A stretch of DNA of 64,000 nt from assembly GCA_012295275.1 (NCBI GenBank), contig CM022671.1, forward strand, positions 12,273,678 to 12,337,677, given 5' to 3'. This document shows positions 1-13,664 of this stretch, in pieces. Position numbers and translations under genes: made by a program. The stretch comes from Chrysomallon squamiferum. Lineage: Eukaryota; Mollusca; Gastropoda; Neomphalida; Peltospiridae. How positions within the stretch are numbered: the first letter of the stretch is position 1; the number at the start of each line of letters is the position of its first letter. The notes beneath the pieces were generated by a model. That model was not told the DNA's origin. It did not search any database and was given only the letters and a program-made list of their open reading frames with translations.

Positions 1-127
1 ACTGTACCATCCATCACCAGTTATAAACTATTTTAACACAAAATCTTTCAGATTAAAAGATTATTAGAGATGGCCAGTCAAAAAAAAAAAAAAAAATAGA
101 AAAAAAATAAAGACAAACAAGCAAACA

Positions 128-158
<31 letters not shown>

Positions 159-1799
159 CCCCAAAACTCCCCAAAACATCAGAAATAAATTAATAACAGT
201 AATAATTAATTAATTAAATATATATATATATATAAATACATGTGTATATATGTATAGTTAATTTGGTGTTACTTTGGCATGTGATCAGCAGCGAGCAAAT
301 TCTACAGTGGTGTGTGATCTACTTGATCTAGTTATCTATACCAAGTAAAGTTACTTTGGTGTGTGATCTCTGAGCTTATTTTAATTATTATTTTGTTTAT
401 TCTTCATTTTTTATTACTTTCATGGCATAAATGAAATAAATTTTCCTTTTATTATATATTTATAAATTATAGGAACAAGGGCTAAAAAGTATACAAATTT
501 GAATAATTTTATCAATGAACTGAATGAACATCTGCTAGAAATGTAAGAAAAAGATCTTCAGCATTCGTCCTCATCTGTAGCCAGTAGAAATAATCAAGGT
601 TGTGATTGCAAAGTTCTTTGGTTCAATCATCTCATCTTTTTCAGATCCAACCTGCTTCTTTCAGTTGCTTGAGTACTGGCTCCAATGTTTGGATCAACAT
701 AATGTCTTTGTTGGTTGACAGCAGAACACAAATTTAGATGATTTATATGTGAATAATGAATATTCTGCAGCTTCTCTTTGAATTATGAGTTGAAGTGTTT
801 CACTTCTTTTTTTTCTACATAAAAATAGCAACAATCTGCACCTTTCTTCAAACCGAAGACCCAGGGTCCAGCAATGCATCTTCCATGGTTTTCTACTACA
901 GCTTTGCTAAATGTTGAATCATGGTTTTCTTGCACATTCTGCCTCTGTTAATATATTTGGCATCACACAAACTGAGGAAGATTGGTTTGAATGTTGTTAT
1001 TTAAATCTGTATAATGGTAAAAAAATATTTCTGGCATGGATAAGTTTGGCAGTCTTATGTTTTGGAACTCAAAATTGGCAGGGTATCATTGTGTTTACCT
1101 TTTCTTCAGCGTTCTTCATTTCTCCACCACAACTATGACAGGGTGCAACATCTTCATCATCTTCAAGGCTATTTCTTCATACAAAAGCAACTGCCTTTAC
1201 CTAATCACTGATTATTTTAAGTAATTTCTGATCCAAGCTATTTCAAATCTGTTGTATGTCTTTACCTGCCTGCTGTAAACTGACATTTTCTGTTAAAGGA
1301 ATATAATTATTCTTTCTCATCACATTCTTATATAATAGAAATTTCTTAGATGTTGTGGGTTTTTTTTGCTGTAGATTACCCTTTAAGTTGTAGATCATAT
1401 ACCAAAGTAGAACCTTTAATTCTAAGTAAATATGGTGTACTAAACTGGATATTACTTTTGATCAGTAGTAAGTTTTGTCACATTGTTTTTGGTAATGAAT
1501 AGTTCATTACCAAAAACATCTTACTCAAGTGCTTTGTCACAGAGCTACTATAACTCTGTGACAAGGCACTTGAGTAAGATAATCAACCATTGGATAATTT
1601 CTCTTTTATACATCTGTAAGTGTTGATGTATTCAAAACTTTGATTTTCGTTTAGTCAGTAAGTTAATCCAAGGAGTATATATATATATATAAACAGGTTT
1701 CTCTTTTTGATTACCAATGTTACCAGAAAAAGTTAAATCAATAAATAAATAAATAAAAAGTTTAATATGTATTTGAAAATAAATGAAAAACTTTTTCAG
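1..1799. other. Intron or upstream sequence of the TTD14-like gene
   Basis: AT-rich sequence with A-runs, a TAAA repeat (about 131-155) and TA repeats, followed by a structured palindrome block at 1485-1580. No P-loop coding exon was found. It most likely belongs to the intron between the missing first exon(s) and the exon at 1800. Confidence 0.5.
1485..1580. repeat. Two adjacent palindromes (hairpins)
   Basis: The first palindrome is a perfect 15-bp stem, 1485-1499 paired with 1503-1517, around a 3-base centre. The second follows at once: 1518-1580 forms a stem of about 27 bp with at most one mismatch and a loop of about 9 bases. Together they cover 96 bp inside a TTD14 intron. This is compatible with a fold-back mobile-element remnant or a small-RNA precursor; the sequence alone does not decide. 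Confidence 0.8.
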
Positions 1800-2602
1800 G
1801 TCTTCCGCTGTCCAGAAGCAGCCATGATTTATCTGAGGTAAGTTGAAATGTTAAAACTATAACTGGCTGAATATTATTGTTTCTTGTCGTAATAATTCAC
1901 TCATATTTATGAATTCATTAGAGAAGAATAACTTAGAAAATTAATAAATTAAAAATGTAAATCTTTCAAAGACCTCATCACCACAGACTATTAAATTTCT
2001 GTCTTTAAAATATTTCTCTTATCCAAAAGAAAAGAAACAATATTTTGATACAGTGGAAAATGTTAGCCTCAATATAGTCTTGTGGATTTATTATCATTTT
2101 GATTTTTGGACATACTAAACATCAGAAATGAGCACAATAATTATGAGTTACATACATCTTAAAAAACTATCATGAAAATTTGAAATTACAGATTAAGTAT
2201 AATATAACTTTGTGACATATTACTGCAAAGTGTATTAATTTGTATCTGTTAAATACAGTTGCATTCTTTATTTTATATTTAAGTACAGATTTAGCCTGTA
2301 TACAGAAATTCAACAAATTTAGAAATTTTTACCTCCCTTGGTCCCAAACTTGTTAGATAAATGGTTTGGCACTTGTATGTGTTTCTTCCATATCTATATT
2401 CAGTTGTATGAGGAAAATCTATATTCAATTGTATGAAAAAATACATCATCAGATTTATATGTTCATTAATATAGATATAAAATGTCAGTAATTTTAATAT
2501 TGTCAGAATCAGATAATAAAATTTGATGTTGCATGAAGGATTCTTTTTCAAGTTTTTAATTTACAATACTGTATTATAATTGAAAATTACAATACAAATC
2601 TG

Positions 2603-2650
<48 letters not shown>

Positions 2651-3869
2651 GTAATATAAAGCCTAGATTTAAAACATTTTTTTTATTTATTATCATTATT
2701 TTACTTTTTGATTTTTCATTTTTAAATATACATGTTTTAATATATTCATTATACAAACATTAAATAATATTTTTTAAATGTGGCACATATTGTTTCGATT
2801 TCAAACATTTTCAGTGGTGGAGTGACATTTACCGAACTGGAAAAGAGTGAAGGTGTGTGACAAATTATATAGTTTTAAAAAACCATATGAAACTTTAAAT
2901 TCTTATAAATAGATAGCTTTAAATCAAAAGATTTTGCTATATTCTTCATCTGAAATGACTTTTGTCACTTTATGCTTGCATGTAGCATGTTGCTTATAGT
3001 GGTAGCTACAAAATCGGGAATATTGTTTCATTTGTCTCACATATAATTTGTTACTGTTTTAAACTGTTGTCAAGATGACTTATTGAGTATTAATGATAGC
3101 TTTTTCACAACTATAATACTGAAATCCATTGTACAGTTTGAATGTAAGCAGAAAGTCATGTGATGAGAAAATGCTGACATGTTCTATGAACATACATTAT
3201 TACACTAATTATTATTAACTATACTAACAATATAAATTTGAATTTAAACAGTTTGAATTTCTTTTTCTTTTTTTGGTAAATAAACTAAATATTTCAGTCA
3301 CAAGAAGTTGTATTGAATACCCTAGATTTTAGTTTAGTTTTTATTTGTTAATCTTATATTTAAATCAAAAATTTTCACAAAACTGTGTTGGATGTTGTGA
3401 GCTATACTAGATCCTAAACACAGATTTATCAAATAATTTGTGTTTCCCATGTATAATATCTAATTGACAGCTGTAGTTTTACACTCTCGTATCAGATCAG
3501 CTAATACCCATGTCTATCCATGCATAATGATTCAGTGTTTAGAGGTGTTACTAAACTGTTATTCATTTTAAGTATGTTGAGATCAATGTTCTAACATTTT
3601 CCACTTTTTGTAGTGTTTTCATTACAGGAGAACATAATTAAAACCATGATGCAGATTGAAGACACATATTACAATCTTGCCAAGTATTTTACAACAAAAC
3701 AGAATGTTATGATGATCTGTGACAGAGGTCTGATGGATGGATCTGCATGTAAGATAACTTCCTGATAATTTTTAGTGGAAAATAAAAACTTAATAATAAA
3801 AGTTACATCTGAAAATCATTTTATCAGTCAAACAATTTAATAAGCTATAATAATAATAAATAAATAAAT

Positions 3870-3905
<36 letters not shown>

Positions 3906-6870
3906 AAGAAGAAGAAAAGACATAAAAGATTTTCACTTCTTCTGATAACTGTAAGTTAATGTTTATTAATGGATAGGAAATAAATTGCTAAAATTTTGTT
4001 AAGCAGAAAATATTTTGAATAGTATTATTTCTTCTTATTATTTTATTGTTATTTATTTTTTTCTATGCACTGCTATTTCATCTCTCTTTAAATAAGATCT
4101 CGTACCAGAGGATTGGGAGTTGATGAAAAAGAAGAACAGTTGGCATGAGGTGGAGCTACGAGATAACCGATACAACCAGATAATACATCTAGTGTCAGCA
4201 GCTAAAGGAGCAGAGGCTTTTTATTCAGTAGCAGGACACAAGACGAGATATGAAGGACTGCAGATGGCTCGGGAGCTTGACACAATTACTGCCAATGTAA
4301 TCACGTGACTTCACTGTTTTATAGCTTATTTTTCAAACCTTGCTGTGCTGACAGTTACTCCCAGTATAAACACTGGATTACACCCTCTGCAAGTTCATTA
4401 TTATTGTTATGCTAATGTGTTGGTATCTTCATGATCTCACTGCAGACTTTATTTTATTTTATTTTAAACATCATTCTGATAAAAATTACTCCAAATCTAA
4501 TCATTTGACTTTGTGGTCAATTGTAATAATCAACTTAATTTTCTGTTATTTAATTGTTAGCTGTATATAATATTAACTGAAAAGTTAATTAGTTTCTGAA
4601 CATATACATTTTATGAATGTGTATTTGAATCACTACTGTATGAACAGTAGTTTGTTATTTATTATTGCTTTTCAGTCATGGGTTGGACATCCTTACTTTG
4701 ATGTTGTAGACAATTCTGTTGACTTTGAAACTAAACTAACAAGAATGATCTCGGTCAGTGCATGTTTAAAGACATATTTTTGTTTATTATTTCAGTGTAA
4801 AACTAAATTCTAACTTAAACATAGTTTTTGATTGCACCCAAAGGCTTTCTCAAGAAACAAATAATAAAAAAATAGTAGCTAATAATCATAACAGTAATAA
4901 TAGTAATTGTTGTAACATAAATATTTATTCATTAATTCATTTAAGGATTTTTCTGCAACTGTTGTAGATGGCAAATTTAATTATGAATGCAAATGAAGCA
5001 GATCTGTTGGTAACACAAGATGACTTGTTAAAAAGAATGTATTTTGTGTGAGTGAATATATACATATAATGATTTTGCAGACTGTTTGTAACAGACTTGG
5101 GATTGATCCTGGTGACCGACTGGCAGCTAACAGCAGAAAAAGGAAATTTCTTGTTCAATATATTGATGAACAGGTAAAAAAAAATTATTTATAAAAATAA
5201 TATCTTTTAAATGTTTGGCATACAATTTAATAAATTTAAGTCCTTGAAGATGATTATTGTGGGTTTGTGTTGTCAAATTTCTCTATAAAAGTACAGAAAT
5301 GCTCTTTTTGAATTACCTTCATGAAACTTATGTATCAGGTGAGCTTGCTCCTTTTCCTTTTCTTCTTTTACAAATATCCAAAAAGTAATAAAATTTTGTT
5401 ACTTGTGAAAATCAGTAATGAACCTGAAGCTACACCTCTGAATATATGGTAAATTTGTTTTGTTTGTTTTTTGTAGAAATTTCCCAGACATCAGGTGTTT
5501 GAAGTAGTACATGACTACCTGGTCACTCCAAGCAGAAAGATGCAAGCCAGGTTAAGAAGACGTGGTCAGAATGGTATAAAAACCTTTGTTGCTCCTATCT
5601 ATCTATCAATCTATATATATATATATATGAAATCTAAAAACTTTAAATATTAAAAATGGTGTCAATCAAAACACACACACACACACATGTACACATATTT
5701 TTATTGGGTTTTTTTAATTTTATATATATCAGTACTTGTTTTTTTATTAAAACTTGCTATTGTTTCAGATCGCTGGACATACACGCACACAATCCGAAGG
5801 CCAGAAATTAATAAACAAGCTGTTGAACTTAGAATGCCAATCACTGAAAAAGATTATGAGGTTAGCAGAAGTGATGTAGATAATATCATCATAAGTAAAT
5901 ATTAAATATCTGTATAGAGGTATTTACATTTTGAGAACAATTACTTCTTTTATGTGAGAAAGGTATTCAGTAATAAGCTGCATAGATAAATCAGAATTTT
6001 TTAATTATTTCACTTAAATTTATGTTTAAAACCTTTTAAAGCCCTCATATAATCTTGATTTGCCTGAATTAATGCCACATTAGTCATAGGCATTAAATGA
6101 CATGAGAAAATAAAATGATACTAGCTGTTATTTATTATTATGATTTGTTTTAAAGATTTTACTGGCTCAGCGAGATGACAGACATATGACAGTGTATAAA
6201 ACTAGAAGATGTTTTCTATGGAAAAACCAGTATTTCCAGCTTGATATTTATGAAGAACCACATCCACCCAGGTTGGATTTTTATTTATATCAAGTAAATA
6301 ATACAGGCTTTATTACATAATCAAGGTTAAAACAAATGTATCCTAAATAATTATTTTAATTTCAGTAAATTAAATCATAAAAATTTATACTTTTTTTAAA
6401 ATAAAAACTAGATCTACAAATTTTTCATTACAAGAAAAAATTATTTTCCATAGTTCTCTAATAACCTAATTATAGAACAATAATGTCTTTTTCTCAGAAT
6501 ATTTGATTATTACTATTCTAATACTTGTTTGGTAACATTAACGAAACTTTGAATTGTTCTTTACTAATGTTAAAATTATAGAATCTTTCCATCTTTTTAA
6601 TAACAGTTTTTTTTTTAATTAATTTTGTTTGAAACATGATTATGAATTTTTAAAAATATTTTTAATGTTTTTTGTCACAGATGTAAAGGACTGATGTTGT
6701 TGGAAACATACACAGCACAAGAAAATGTCTGCCTTCCCAGTTTTGTGACAGTTGAGAAAGAGGTTACTGACGACCCCATGTATTCCATGTACACTTTGTC
6801 ACTGAAAGAAGAGTGGAGTAATCCTTCAAAATCAGAAATTGAAATCATGACACAGGGGGATGATGACTAA
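1800..6870 (+). CDS. TTD14: TTD14-like nucleotide-binding and CYTH-like domain protein (5' partial, 10 exons)
   Basis: Exons, joined in phase: 1800-1837, 2815-2852, 3614-3748, 4097-4296, 4676-4753, 5081-5173, 5477-5573, 5769-5860, 6156-6271, 6681-6870 (stop TAA 6868-6870), giving 358 residues. I recognise the family as TRPL translocation defect protein 14. In flies it binds GTP and phosphoinositide and is needed for light-dependent movement of the TRPL channel in photoreceptors. Visible here are a Walker-B-like MMICDRG (residues 58-64 of the partial protein), the family block [12 protein letters not shown] near residue 90, GHPYFDV, and a C-terminal CYTH-like half with alternating charged strands ([24 protein letters not shown]). 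The P-loop exon (GGPCGGKT type) is not between 1 and 1799, so the 5' end lies before the window. The acceptor at 3613 was preferred over an AG at 3627 because only it keeps the frame. Family assignment is strong; function in this animal is inferred. Confidence 0.88.
2606..2646. repeat. GT microsatellite
   Basis: About 20 uninterrupted GT units in the TTD14 intron between exons 1800-1837 and 2815-2852. Confidence 0.95.
3871..3903. repeat. Poly(A) tract
   Basis: A run of 33 A after TAAA repeats, in the intron after exon 3614-3748, followed by an AAG-rich stretch. It could be the tail of an old retroposon, but no body is recognisable upstream. Confidence 0.9.
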
Positions 6871-9168
6871 TAAAACTGTTTGTCAAAACTGACAGATCAT
6901 ATCATAACATATTTTTCAGATCTCTTAAAGAGGACATTTTTCAAACAAAATTTTAAATATAATTTTTGTCAGTATATTCTGATATCAGACAGTGTTGCAT
7001 TTATAGTTTTATTTCATTCTTGTTTCTGCTGTAAAGGTTTGCAGTTGTCAGATGGAATCAAACAGAATTGTGTTAGGAGTTTTAAAATTAAAACAAAAAT
7101 TGACATTATCATCAATTGTGTTTGTTTGGAGAAGAATATCACTTTTAGAGATATTTTAGTATTGTATTTGAATTTTGCTTTTAGAATTACTTAGCAGCTC
7201 TTCTACATTTCTTTTGTTTTTAATTAATTTCACATTTTAGTTCATTTGAAGTGAAAAAAGTTAAATGTAAAAATAAATAAAAAGTCAGGCAACAAATACT
7301 GGTAATTAATTACCATTTTTGTTTAATATAGAATTTCATATGATGTCAGAAATATGAAGTATTTTACTGTATATTGCTTGTAAAATTCTTCCTGCACATA
7401 TACTGTATTTTTGTCTAAAAAAAAAAGAAAAAAAATCAGTGTAACATTTTGATGGTTCTTTACATCCTTTTTCAAAACTGTAGTCATTAAATGTATTAAA
7501 TGTAAATTTTAATTTCAGTTATTGAAAGAAGTAAATAAATAAATAAATAAATAAGAAAGCTAAAATAAAGTCCATAGAAATAACTAAATACATTTTTCAT
7601 AGCAGTTTTATTTCTACCAACTTTGCATATTTTTCCTTTTTTTTAGTTATGTAATTGCACTGTTTTAATTAAGTAGGCAAGTGGTGATTTATGTTTTTAT
7701 TAGTCATATTTTTTTTTAAACTTTTCACATAGAAAATTTTGTAGAGCATGGACTTTGATGCAGTTTGTTTTTGATGGGTCTCATTACAGTGTTACTTTCA
7801 TTGAGAAATGATTGTAATAAACATAACAGTAGCTAACTCACAATACATTTAAACATATTTACATGACAAATCAGATCTCATCACTCTAGCTTGAATTGTT
7901 GTACAGATTTAAGTGACTGACTGTACCCAGGTAACAATATAATCAAGTTGATACATGTATATTAAATAACTTTATACATATATAGTACTACCTAAGGTGC
8001 TTGAATCTCATTTACTTATTTTACTATTACAACCAAATGAAATTGACTTAATATTTATTACTAATATAATTAAAGAGATTTAAAATGAAAAGGATTTGAA
8101 AGAAAAATATATAATTTTTTTTTTATATTCTAAGATTTATTATCATTTATATATATATTTGTTTAGAATTTTTTCATTCTTTTTAGATATTTTGGTTCAT
8201 ATTCATTGTTTTTTTAACATTGAAACAAAAGACAATGGGGATAACACTAGTCTTCATAAAGATGCATTAAATTCAAATTCAGCATATTAATTGTAATGCA
8301 TTTTGGTACTGAATTGTTTTTGTTTTACTTTTAGAATATATGTAACAAGTGAAGTCATGCATTTATATTTTAAAATGCAGCATTTTATTTACGATTTACA
8401 ATTTCCTTTTTGCCTTATTTTCTGTATTTCATAATATAACATCAATTTTTAAAAATGCTCAAGGATTTTTGATTTAGAAGAAACAAATACTTACTAATGG
8501 TAATTACTTATATCATATTTATTTGAATTTGTTTTTTATTTTTAATTTTACTTTATTTTTATTTAATGCTGATAATTATGTATTTTTATATTATTAACAT
8601 TTAGAACAGCTGTGTTTATTATGCAAAAAAAAAAAAAAAAAAAACAGCACAAAAACCCCAACATATTTCAGTATGTTTTAGATGATAATTTTTATGAATT
8701 TTATTATGAACATTCAGTTCAGCCATAAATTATTTTCTTTTTCATGTAATTATTCCACATTTTATCTTCATTAATATCCTGAATAATAATTGTGAACAGT
8801 AAAAAACAAAGCCAGTAAAATAATTCTGTTTGTGCATTTACTTGGTATTTTATTTATTTATTTATTTATTTATTTAATATTATTATTATTGATTTTATTT
8901 ATATATTTATTTTCAATTTTGTTTTGTTAATTTTTTTTTTTAATTTTTTTTAGGTTAATAGCAAGAATAATATTTGGAAGCCTTTTGAAAAAACCAAGCA
9001 GTAATGAAATAAATATTTTATGTTTATTTTGAACAGGTGGTCTGAACATATTTCTTAACGTTATTTTGTTTCCAGTTTTTGCTAATAATAAAATAAAAAT
9101 ATTCTGAGGAGAAATTGTTTTCAGATGATGTCACTGTGGACAAGTAAACAAACTTTTCTTGAGCATTT

Positions 9169-9214
<46 letters not shown>

Positions 9215-10011
9215 TACCTATACACACAAACAAAACTGATTAATTGCAAATGCTTATAAAATTTCTCAACTCACTATTGAGAGTAGTGGATTCATTATTT
9301 AATTTTTTATTATTGATTCTGATGCTGCCTAAAACAAATTATACATCAGTAACAAGTCTTTTGTGTTTCTGTTTTTGAAATGAAAGCACAATAGAACACT
9401 TTAAAAAAAAAGTAAAAAGTAATTTACCGAAGTAATTACAGTTCATCACAAACATTTATATTTGAGCTTAGTCTAAAAACAAGCTTGTCTGGTCATCATA
9501 TTTTGTGACTACATGATTGCAGCATATTGATGTTTCGCTTGATGATCTACTGATGACATTAATAAAAATGTTATTTCCACTCATCTACACCTAGTTATTT
9601 TGCTGATAGCAGAAAGTGGTAAACATGCACATTAAGTATGTATTTAGATCATTTATTTGTAACAATTTGTTAGAGTTCACAAAAAATCTAGTAATGATTT
9701 GTTTTAACATAAATAAATTGGTGAATTAGTCTTGCCAGTCTCATTTTCCAAATGTTTTACATTGTAATATATAAATTATTTCTACTTGTGCTTGTTGAAA
9801 TTTCAGTTTTTGAAAAATAAAATATACTGTCAATTTACAAAACATTTTGTCTCATTTCAAAAAGTATGTAGATGTGGTATGCTTTGCATGCAAAAAATAC
9901 CTTTATCATCTAGATCAGGGTAAACGTCAGGTCTAGACCATTAATACATTCTTAACTGTAGTTTTATTGTCCTGATGAAAAAAAAAATTATAGTACATCA
10001 TCTTGTATCAT
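6871..10011. other. TTD14 3' untranslated and intergenic sequence
   Basis: No coding exon was found. Several AATAAA or ATAAA-type signals follow the stop, but the poly(A) site cannot be chosen from sequence alone. The stretch holds A-runs, TTTA repeats near 8850-8875 and a GT microsatellite at 9173-9212. Confidence 0.6.
9173..9212. repeat. GT microsatellite
   Basis: Twenty uninterrupted GT units in the intergenic region downstream of TTD14. Confidence 0.95.
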
Positions 10012-10250
10012 TATCAGCTAACACCCACATGTCTGTCCATGCATAATGATTCAGTGTTTAGAGGTGTTACTAAACTGTTATTCATTTTAAGTATGTTGAG
10101 ATCAATGTTCTAACATTTTCCACATTTTGTAGTGTTTTCATTACAGGAGAACATAATTAAAACCATGATGCAGATTGAAGACATGTATTACAATCTTGCC
10201 AAGTATTTTTCAACAAAACAGAATGTTATGATGATCTGTGACAGGTCTGA
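10012..10250 (+). pseudogene. Duplicated exon 3 of the TTD14-like gene with its upstream intron flank
   Basis: About 240 bp is nearly identical to 3496-3732 of the intact gene, including roughly 125 bp of upstream intron, the acceptor (10133-10150 region) and most of exon 3. The exon part still reads [17 protein letters not shown] onward, with two visible substitutions (T to M, T to S). It loses two bases at the conserved CDRG motif, where the similarity stops, so the frame would break there. Because intron sequence is included, this is a DNA-level duplication and not a processed copy. No joining donor or following exon supports a working gene. Confidence 0.85.
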
Positions 10251-11064
10251 TATTTCAGAAACAAAATTTTAAAAAAGTATTCAAATAGGATATAAAAATG
10301 TCATGTACATATAATTTAAGTTTCTCTTCAGCTTGTGAATGTAGAAATAGCATTAAAATTAATATTATTTCCTGTACATACATTTTTGTATACCAGAGAG
10401 AGAAAGATGACCCCATGTATTAATGTGCTTTATTTTCATGTTTATGAAATATGTAGTTACTTGTATTGTTTTTATTGTAAATACAGTAGATAAAAACAAA
10501 AACAAAAAAAAACAATACATTTTTGTGTTGAGGACAAAAACTGAATTTATAGTTTGAAAAAAAAAAAAAAAAAAAGATTGGCAACAGCTGCTTTCAGTTG
10601 TCCTCTGAAAATCATATTTATTACAACTGTGTAGGTTTAGCAAACTTCTAATCATTCATTTTTCCCTTTTTCTCTGCTCCACTCAACCTGAACAGATTGT
10701 CAGACATAGTCTCCAGCAATATCAATTTCCACATTTAAGTATTTAACTTTTTTTTTTTTTTTTTACAAGCATGGTTAATAATCCTTTAGAAGCATACATG
10801 AAACAGCTCAGGCTGTTTTTGTTTTTTTTGTGTACACGTCAGATGATGTGAAACTATACACTTGATTCCATTTTTAATGATAAATATTCGAGACATAAAA
10901 ATTATGCAGATGTATTTAAGATATATTTGTAAAAAAAAAAAAAAATACTAAATAAATAATAGTAATAATTAAATTAATAAATAACAAATGAAATTTTTAA
11001 AAAATCACATTTAAAATCAACATATATTATCTAAATTTGTAAAATCTATTAAAGTAAAAATTTA

Positions 11065-11115
11065 GGCAGCTAAAAGCAGAAAAAGGAAATTCCTTGTTCG
11101 ATACATTGATGACAG
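11065..11115 (+). pseudogene. Fragment of duplicated TTD14 exon 6
   Basis: About 50 bp matches the 3' half of the exon at 5081-5173 (reads [16 protein letters not shown] against [16 protein letters not shown]), with scattered substitutions and without a proper GT donor after it. It lies about 0.8 kb downstream of the exon 3 copy in the same order and strand. The two are therefore most simply remains of one partial tandem duplication. Exons 4 and 5 are missing in between. Confidence 0.75.
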
Positions 11116-13664
11116 TATAAATTTTTTTTTAAATTTAAATAATGTAAGTAAAAAATAGAAGTAAGGGCAATGACAGCCACCATTTAAATAGCTTATATTT
11201 GAAATGATGAGATATGTATACATAGTTTTGAGGCTGCTTTATGATTAATGTTTATTACCATCAGACATTTGTAAAACACTTAAACTGGATTTTACTTGAT
11301 TTGCCTTGGTATCGTTTCAGAAAAGAAATTTGGAACAAAATAAATAAGAGAAAATAAAGAAGTCAAGGCAACATTTATGACTAATAGAATTTAATTTAAC
11401 ATTTTCACAGTTTAACAATATACATCGTTCAGCTATTGTTAACAAACAGTAATTTAAACAGAAATTGTGATTCCTGGTTATTAATTCAGAAGTATACAAA
11501 ATGAAAAGTACTAATGACCAAAAACACACAAATACAAAAAAAAAAAAAAATAATAATAACAAAATAATTTAAGCATTTTAATATTTTAAAAACACAAAGA
11601 AATCGGTGAGTTTTGGGATTTTTTTACACAAGTGGTTTTGTAAATACATTCACATAACATTATTCTCTGGACTATATTTAATGATAGAAACATTACCTGT
11701 AACTGACTGGGATGTCTGTCTTTATAAATCAATGCATGGATTGTTCTATTTATCACTTATTGGTGCTTCTAATAATAAATAGAGTTTGTCATGATTTGCA
11801 GTCTGGGCTGAATGTTGGATTTCAACAGTTTCTTTAACAATGATGTTTGTGAAATGATAATTTTTTTGCCAATTATGTTCTGCTTTTTAATGATGATGGA
11901 AATATCAACTACAAAACATACCAGAAAATGCTGAGTTTACAAATAACAAAACAATTATCTAGTGTGTATTCGGCAATCCTACCACACTATTACAAAAAGA
12001 AGAAAACAATAGAGACACTTAAACAGCTCGATCACCATTATTAACAATCTGAATGACAAAACAAACAAAAGCAACATTTAGCTGGAATTATGCACAGTGG
12101 TCTGAATATAAAATTTGATACTTACACAATAAAATGAAATAATAAAAATAATTTTATTACAATATATATTTTTCATCTTGTACAGAAATAAATAAATAAA
12201 TAAATAAATAAATAAAATTAAGAAAAAAACAAAAACAAACATTAAACACAATTTAAAGCATCTGAAACATTAATAAAATAAACATTCAAGAAATAAACTA
12301 CATACAGAATTAATCAATATTATCAGATGTGTTTATAAAACTATCACTAATGGAATGACCATACCTGTTGGTTAAATACTGACACGTGGAAGGTCAACAT
12401 GATGTAATATTTTGTAATAAAGTTCAGAAGTAAACAAATAATTATAACCACGATAGTTTCATAAATTATTTAAGTTCTTATTTCCCATTATTGCTATATT
12501 CATAGAAAAAAAAGAAAAAAAAAGAGATATATAAAAAATATTTATGTTGTTTAATAATTATACTTTTCTTATCAAAACGTGAAACATATTCACATTGAAC
12601 GTGTGTTTGTATGTATGTTGTTTTTTTCAGGATTCTTATTAACAAATATTAATGTTTTGTTTCATTTTCAACAATAACAGAACTCCTAAAAATACATCCA
12701 TTCTTACCAAAAAAAATGTAACATAAAAAATTTACTGTAAATCTATAGGCATTATTTAACATTGTGTTTTGTACAGTTTATTCCAGTATCTAACAAATGA
12801 ATACTGTTTTTAACAATCATGTTTAGAAAAGTTTGTTTTTATAAGTCATTTTGCATTTTTTTAAATTTTGTCAAATGTAATTTATGAGTCATCATATCAA
12901 AATATCATTAATATACCATCACAATGTCATTAACAATTCATACAGCTGAAAGAAATGAGAAGTAACCTACAAACAAAACATGTAATATATTTAGTACATT
13001 TGTGACACTTTGAACTAATTATATATACATACATATTTTAAAAGATCAAAAGGAAAATGTTTAAATTTATTATTATTATTTTTTTTTTTTAATTAATTTA
13101 TTTAATCATTTATTTATTCATCTTATTATTATTTTTTTTTTTTTGGTGGGTGTGGGATTATTTCATTTTTCTAAAGAATTGAATAATAATTTTAATCTTT
13201 CAATCATAAAGAAAAAACTTATTTTATAATGAAAAACAGCAAGCAAATATGAAGGAAAGAAACGAAAAAACATCCAAGAACAATTGTTAATTTTTATACA
13301 TTTGTTTTTTTGTTTGTTTCTGTTCATTCAAAATATTTTTTAATAATCACACTATTTTAATTCAGTGCTAAATCATATAAACCTAATTAACATCTATAGC
13401 ACCACTACATTTCATAACTTTCCTTATGGGTTTTGAATAAAAAAATTAAAAGAATACTCGGCATATTTACTTCTCTTATATTTTGCTTAATGCTTTTGGT
13501 TAACTGAAAAAGAACAATTGTAAATAGATAATTATGCTAAATATTCCACCTGAATTTTTTTTTTTTTTTAAACAGATTGTATTGTTGTATCCTAAAATAA
13601 CCAGTAATTTGGTTGCTGAACATACAGTTGGATGGAATTGTAAAACCCTATAAAAATAGTTGTG
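11116..13664. other. Intergenic and probable NUDT9 3' untranslated sequence
   Basis: AT-rich, with TAAA repeats (about 12188-12215) and poly(T) tracts near 13080 and 13130. No exon was recognised. The part nearest 13664 is probably the 3' untranslated region of NUDT9 on the minus strand. Confidence 0.5.

Noticed and set aside
473-542. Possible extra 5' exon of the TTD14-like gene between a TATAG acceptor and an AAAT/GTAAG donor
   Set aside because: Its end phase does not fit the exon at 1800, and the translated sequence lacks the P-loop expected there.
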